The position numbers and the translations under genes were made by a program. DNA of 17,126 nt from Geobacter sp. UBA698 (GTDB lineage: Bacteria > Desulfobacterota > Desulfuromonadia > Geobacterales > Pseudopelobacteraceae), in assembly GCA_002298925.1 (NCBI GenBank), contig DBMM01000048.1, forward strand, positions 73,438 to 90,563. The letters are read 5' to 3'. The notes below the pieces were generated by a model. That model made no database searches. It saw only the letters and a list, made by a program, of their open reading frames with translations, and had not been told where the DNA came from. This document shows positions 14,338-17,126 of this stretch, in pieces. The number at the start of each line of letters is the position of its first letter. Position 1 is the first letter of the stretch.

Positions 14338-14572
14338 ACAAATCACTCGGGCCACATGGGGGGGATTCATCGGAGTGATGGTCCATATCAGCAAAGGGAA
14401 GAATACAGCGCAATCCAGATAACTTTTAACGGAAGGATTTTGAAGCGATCGTGGTTGAGCGGGTTGATGCCATTCCGGATCAGGTAGAAGCATTTAAAGT
14501 TGCTGCCGTAGAAAGAGTCCACAAGATTGCAATCAAGTTTTAAGAGCGAACATGAGGTGGGACGAGAACTCT

Positions 14573-14650
14573 ATGGAAATACTTGTCTTTCTAATGTGGT
14601 TCAGCTGGCTTTGCGTCGCTTTGATAGCCTTTTTTCACAAGAAGCAATAG
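14573..14650 (+). CDS. Possible 25-residue single-span membrane peptide
   Basis: ATG at 14573 opens a 25-codon frame ending in TAG at 14648-14650. The peptide starts MEIL, has an unbroken hydrophobic stretch of about 18 residues rich in Phe, Leu, Trp, Ala and Val, and ends in basic HKKQ, so it would be an inner-membrane single-span peptide with the C-terminus in the cytoplasm. GGACGAG lies about 8 bases upstream; an in-frame ATG at 14552 is the alternative start. It resembles in shape, not in sequence, known small membrane subunits. The terminator at 14718 is on the proper side. No homologue is recognised. Confidence 0.35.
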   Translation: MEILVFLMWFSWLCVALIAFFHKKQ

Positions 14651-14717
14651 GTCGAATTGGATACAGACAACACACATCGTCCTTAAGGAGATGAAAGAAA
14701 AGGATCATAGGAAATTT

Positions 14718-14757
14718 GAGACAGGCTACTTTCCCAGAAAGTAGCCTGTCTCTTTTT
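14718..14757 (+). terminator. Strong intrinsic terminator
   Basis: GAGACAGGCTACTTTC (14718-14733), loop CCA, and its perfect complement GAAAGTAGCCTGTCTC (14737-14752), followed by TTTTT. A 16-bp perfect stem with a 3-base loop. It would end a + strand transcript arising in 14340-14700, either for the small membrane peptide or an untranslated RNA. Confidence 0.9.
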
Positions 14758-14844
14758 CATCCTTTGACAAAGGGATATTTACCTCCCTTTGCGCTGAGAA
14801 ATCCCCTCCGGCCCTTCTGTATCAATGGGGGTATCGGAAAGCGG

Positions 14845-15849
14845 CTACCGGCCGGTCAATTGCTCCAGCTTCTCGGGATAGCGATCCCCCTGCACAGCGA
14901 TATGTGCAGCGGCGCTGTCGATCTCGCGGAGATCGCCGGAGGTGAGTTCGAGTGCAACCGCGCCGATGTTCTCGTCCAGACGATGCAGTTTCGTGGTGCC
15001 CGGGATCGGCACGATCCACGGTTTCTGGGCCAGCAGCCAGGCCAGGGCTACCTGTGCGGGTGTCGCCTTCTTCTCTGCTGCGATGGTACCGAGCAGATCA
15101 ACCATGGCCTGATTCGCCTTGCGGGCCTCGGTTGTAAAGCGAGGGAGGGTGCTGCGGAAATCGGTACTGTCGAAGGTCGTGCTTTCGTCGATCTTTCCGG
15201 TGAGGAATCCCTTGCCCAGTGGGCTATAGGCAACAAGGCCGATCCCGAGTTCTTCCAGGGTCGGCAGCACTTCCGCCTCCGGGCGTCGCCACCACAGCGA
15301 GTATTCGCTCTGCAGTGCAGCCACAGACTGGACGGCGTGGGCACGACGAATCGTCTGGACTCCCGCCTCCGACAGACCGAAGTGCTTGACCTTGCCTTCC
15401 TGGATCAACTCCTTCACCGCCCCGGCCACGTCTTCGATCGGCACATTCGGGTCCACCCGATGCTGATAGAACAGGTCGATAACATCGGTCCTGAGCCGCT
15501 TGAGGGAGGCTTCGGCCACCTGTTTGATGTTCTCCGGCCGGCTATTCAGGCGTGGCGCGCCACCCTTCATTCCCCTCGGATCGACACTGGTATCGAAGCC
15601 GAACTTGGTGGCGATCACCACCTGGTCACGCAGCGGAGCGAGCGCCTCACCGACCAGTTCCTCGTTAGTGAACGGGCCATAGACCTCGGCCGTGTCGAAA
15701 AAGGTGACGCCGCGTTCCACGGCTGTCCGGAGGAGCGAAATCATTTCCTGCTTGTCCTTGGGCGGACCGTACGAAAAGCTCATCCCCATGCAGCCAAGCC
15801 CGAGTGCCGAAACCTCAAGATCACTTTTTCCCAATATACGTTTTTGCAT
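14845..15849 (-). CDS. Aldo/keto reductase (AKR13-like)
   Basis: A 334-residue NADP(H)-dependent aldo/keto reductase. The catalytic tetrad is visible: D52 and Y57 in FFDTAEVYG, K82 in IATKFGF, H130 in FYQHRVD. AYSPLGKGFLTG follows, then IPGTTKLHRLDENIGA with the phosphate-binding Lys/Arg near the C-terminus. LGCMGMSFSYG at 18-28 is typical of the AKR13-type family. It reduces aldehydes or ketones to alcohols in the cytoplasm; the substrate is not known. The ATG at 15849 is chosen because AAGGAG lies 6 bases upstream; an in-frame ATG 18 bases earlier includes that site. It is divergent from the AraC-family gene, which probably controls it. Confidence 0.94.
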   Translation of the reverse strand: MQKRILGKSDLEVSALGLGCMGMSFSYGPPKDKQEMISLLRTAVERGVTFFDTAEVYGPFTNEELVGEALAPLRDQVVIATKFGFDTSVDPRGMKGGAPRLNSRPENIKQVAEASLKRLRTDVIDLFYQHRVDPNVPIEDVAGAVKELIQEGKVKHFGLSEAGVQTIRRAHAVQSVAALQSEYSLWWRRPEAEVLPTLEELGIGLVAYSPLGKGFLTGKIDESTTFDSTDFRSTLPRFTTEARKANQAMVDLLGTIAAEKKATPAQVALAWLLAQKPWIVPIPGTTKLHRLDENIGAVALELTSGDLREIDSAAAHIAVQGDRYPEKLEQLTGR

Positions 15850-15893
15850 TGTGTTCTCCTTTTTCACTGTTTCACTGGTTTACCTTGTTGATG

Positions 15894-15899
15894 ATTATA
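15894..15899 (-). promoter_or_regulatory. -10 box for the aldo/keto reductase gene
   Basis: Perfect TATAAT on the - strand, 45 bases before the start codon. The -35 region (TTTGTT at 15 bases, CCTTTG at 17) is poor, as expected for a promoter needing an activator. The direct repeat TTTCACTG/TTTCACTGG lies between it and the ribosome site. Confidence 0.5.
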
Positions 15900-15958
15900 C
15901 CGTACTCCTGAACAAACAAAGGCCGGTAGACCAATCCTGTTCATTTCTTGCCTGATTG

Positions 15959-16007
15959 TCCAAAGCCTTGGATAATTGTTGTAACGCACTATGGAGTTGG
16001 GTAGTAT
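15959..16007 (+). promoter_or_regulatory. Promoter and inverted repeat for the AraC-family gene
   Basis: TTGTAA (15979-15984) and TAGTAT (16002-16007) have a 17-base spacer and four of six matches each. Just upstream, TCCAA (15959-15963) and TTGGA (15968-15972) form an inverted repeat around AGCC that could be a regulator site shared with the divergent reductase promoter. Confidence 0.4.
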
Positions 16008-16027
16008 TTGATCAGGAGGAATCGCTG

Positions 16028-16969
16028 ATGGAAAAGGCACTTATGCAGGATACTGACAATAACAGCGTTGACGTTGCGGTCAAGGCCTTGGGCAAGAGCA
16101 TTGCCCGATTGACCGAAGAAGGCGAGCTCCATACAACTGCCGTCCCGGGCCTGTCACTCTTTCGGCGGACTGAGCCGACCGAGCCGATTACCGGCATGTA
16201 CGAACCGAGTGTCTGTCTGATCGCTCAAGGGGCCAAACGTGTCATATTGGGGGACGACACCTATGTCTATGACGCGCATCATTATCTGATCACCTCGGTG
16301 CAACTGCCCACGGTGGTACAGATCATCGAGGCAAGCCAGGAGAAGCCGTATCTGGGACTCCGGCTGATGCTTGATCAGCGCGAGATGTCACAGCTGATGG
16401 TGGACAGCAAGCTCCCCCCGCCGCGTGTGCAGCAATCAAGCCGCGGCATGGCGACCGGCGAGGTGATGCTGCCGCTGCTCACAGCCTTTCAGCGCTTGAT
16501 CGACCTGCTTGCCGAACAGCAGGATATACCGATCCTGGCTCCGATCATCCAGCGGGAAATCATCTACCGTTTACTGGTGGGTGATCAGGGTGAGCGCCTG
16601 CGCCAGATAGCGTCGGCGGGGAGCCAGAGTCATCAGATAGCGCGGGCAATCGATTGGTTGAAGGCAAACTACTCACAGCCGTTGAGTATCGACAGCCTCG
16701 CTGCCCAGGTCCGCATGAGCAGTTCCACGTTTCATCACCACTTCCGCTCGATGACCGCATTAAGCCCGTTACAGTACCAGAAGCAGCTCCGTTTGCAGGA
16801 AGCCCGGCGTCTGATGCTGGCCGAACGTATGGATGCCGCAAACGCGGCGTTCCAGGTCGGCTACGAGAGCCCTTCCCAGTTCAGCCGGGAATACAACCGG
16901 TTGTTCGGGGCACCGCCGTTACGGGACATCACGAATTTGCGGCAGATGACCGCCGATGGGAGCGGGTAG
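16028..16969 (+). CDS. AraC-family regulator with PF06719-type N-terminal domain
   Basis: A 313-residue regulator. Residues about 25-180 match the AraC N-terminal cupin-like domain PF06719 (GLSLFRRTEPTEPITGMYEP at 41-60, SVCLIAQGAKRVILGDD). Residues 205-303 are the double HTH: IARAIDWLKANYSQPLSIDS, LAAQVRMSSSTFHHHFRSMT, then ANAAFQVGYESPSQFSREYN. E. coli YqhC has the same domain pair and activates aldehyde reductase genes on sensing aldehydes; the divergent aldo/keto reductase makes a like role here plausible, but this is inferred. The ATG at 16028 has AGGAGG 8 bases upstream, and the open frame before it is not part of the family. Complete. Confidence 0.94.
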   Translation: MEKALMQDTDNNSVDVAVKALGKSIARLTEEGELHTTAVPGLSLFRRTEPTEPITGMYEPSVCLIAQGAKRVILGDDTYVYDAHHYLITSVQLPTVVQIIEASQEKPYLGLRLMLDQREMSQLMVDSKLPPPRVQQSSRGMATGEVMLPLLTAFQRLIDLLAEQQDIPILAPIIQREIIYRLLVGDQGERLRQIASAGSQSHQIARAIDWLKANYSQPLSIDSLAAQVRMSSSTFHHHFRSMTALSPLQYQKQLRLQEARRLMLAERMDAANAAFQVGYESPSQFSREYNRLFGAPPLRDITNLRQMTADGSG

Positions 16970-17126
16970 GAGAAAACAGAAGCGAGTGCAACTATGGATC
17001 AGCATTCAATACCTCCATCAGAGGAGGGATGCTTTACTTTACTGAGCGTTTTACGCAAAAGGTGGCCAACCGGTCCCCTTTCGGTTTAACTATGTTGCCC
17101 CGGAATTACCCCATTTTTTGCCGATT
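16970..17126. other. 3' end of window, no supported gene
   Basis: A 31-codon frame from ATG 16994 reads MDQHSIPPSEEGCF and ends in GGTTTAA near 17088. The following GC/T-rich text has CCGGTCCCC and GTTGCCCC. It has the look of a mobile-element edge, but there is no inverted repeat or transposase in view to prove it. No terminator is seen after the AraC-family gene. Confidence 0.3.

Larger units (their letters stand above)
14282..14844. other. 563-base stretch without a large gene
   Basis: Contents in order: the inverted repeat at 14295-14337, probably the control region of the ATPase gene; A-rich sequence; an open frame of about 37 codons (14433-14543, possible GTG at 14451) reading VVERVDAIPDQVEAFKVAAV and ending IAIKF, which looks like the C-terminus of a lost protein but matches nothing I know; a possible small membrane peptide gene at 14573; and a strong terminator at 14718. 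Nothing is seen in 14758-14844. Confidence 0.6.

Noticed and set aside
14691..14744. 17-codon frame beginning MKEKDHRKF before the terminator
   Set aside because: AAGGAG directly abuts the ATG, leaving no spacing, and the frame is inside the hairpin stem.
14716..15891. 391-codon + strand open frame opposite the aldo/keto reductase
   Set aside because: Antisense shadow. It also runs through the terminator and has no recognisable domain.
16994..17126. Edge of an insertion sequence
   Set aside because: Suggestive text only. No transposase, terminal inverted repeat or target duplication is visible before the window ends.
1..17126. CRISPR arrays, tRNA or rRNA genes, riboswitches
   Set aside because: No regularly spaced direct repeats, cloverleaf or conserved rRNA sequence was found on either strand.

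Overview
The window looks like a chromosomal segment of a GC-rich Gram-negative bacterium. The protein set suggests a Geobacter-like member of the Desulfuromonadota: a PanP-type decarboxylase, a DUF1456 protein, a DUF3862 lipoprotein, a diiron metallo-beta-lactamase oxygen-type protein, and HTH/Zn-ribbon and DUF504 proteins of a kind otherwise common in archaea. This assignment rests on recognising protein families, not on a search.

Left part (1-7136), dense and mostly intact. A Nudix hydrolase (-) diverges from a tightly overlapping + strand operon: an HTH/Zn-ribbon regulator, an RNase Z-like metallo-hydrolase, a 22-codon micro-ORF and a DUF504/MJ1316 protein. All junctions are 4-base ATGA overlaps, and the content points to RNA end processing. 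Converging on it from the - strand are a DUF3862 lipoprotein and a fusion of a Pol I-type 5'-3' exonuclease with RNase HI, both activities linked to RNA primer removal. Upstream on the - strand come a PLP-dependent aspartate decarboxylase (panP), a DUF1456 protein and a GNAT acetyltransferase.

Middle part (7300-14300), patchy and partly decayed. It holds four frame-broken genes: an NmrA-like oxidoreductase fragment, a short DUF1992-like ORF, an ODP/FprA-type diiron protein, and an AAA ATPase with DUF4143. Between them are intact genes for a DinB-family protein, a small Cys-rich protein, a DHH phosphoesterase, an exported protein and an MNT/HEPN toxin-antitoxin-like pair. Near-identical GC-rich hairpins (GGCGGCC-GATT-GGCCGCC and variants) sit at most convergent gene ends and form a dispersed repeat family of at least four clear copies.

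Right part (14282-17126). A 563-base stretch without a large gene carries an operator-like inverted repeat, a possible 25-residue membrane peptide and a perfect 16-bp-stem terminator. It is followed by an aldo/keto reductase divergent from an AraC-family regulator, an arrangement like the YqhC type of aldehyde-response control.

The most interesting items are the exonuclease-RNase HI fusion, the stop/start-coupled RNA-processing operon, and the repeated hairpin family. No CRISPR array, tRNA, rRNA or intact transposase was seen.
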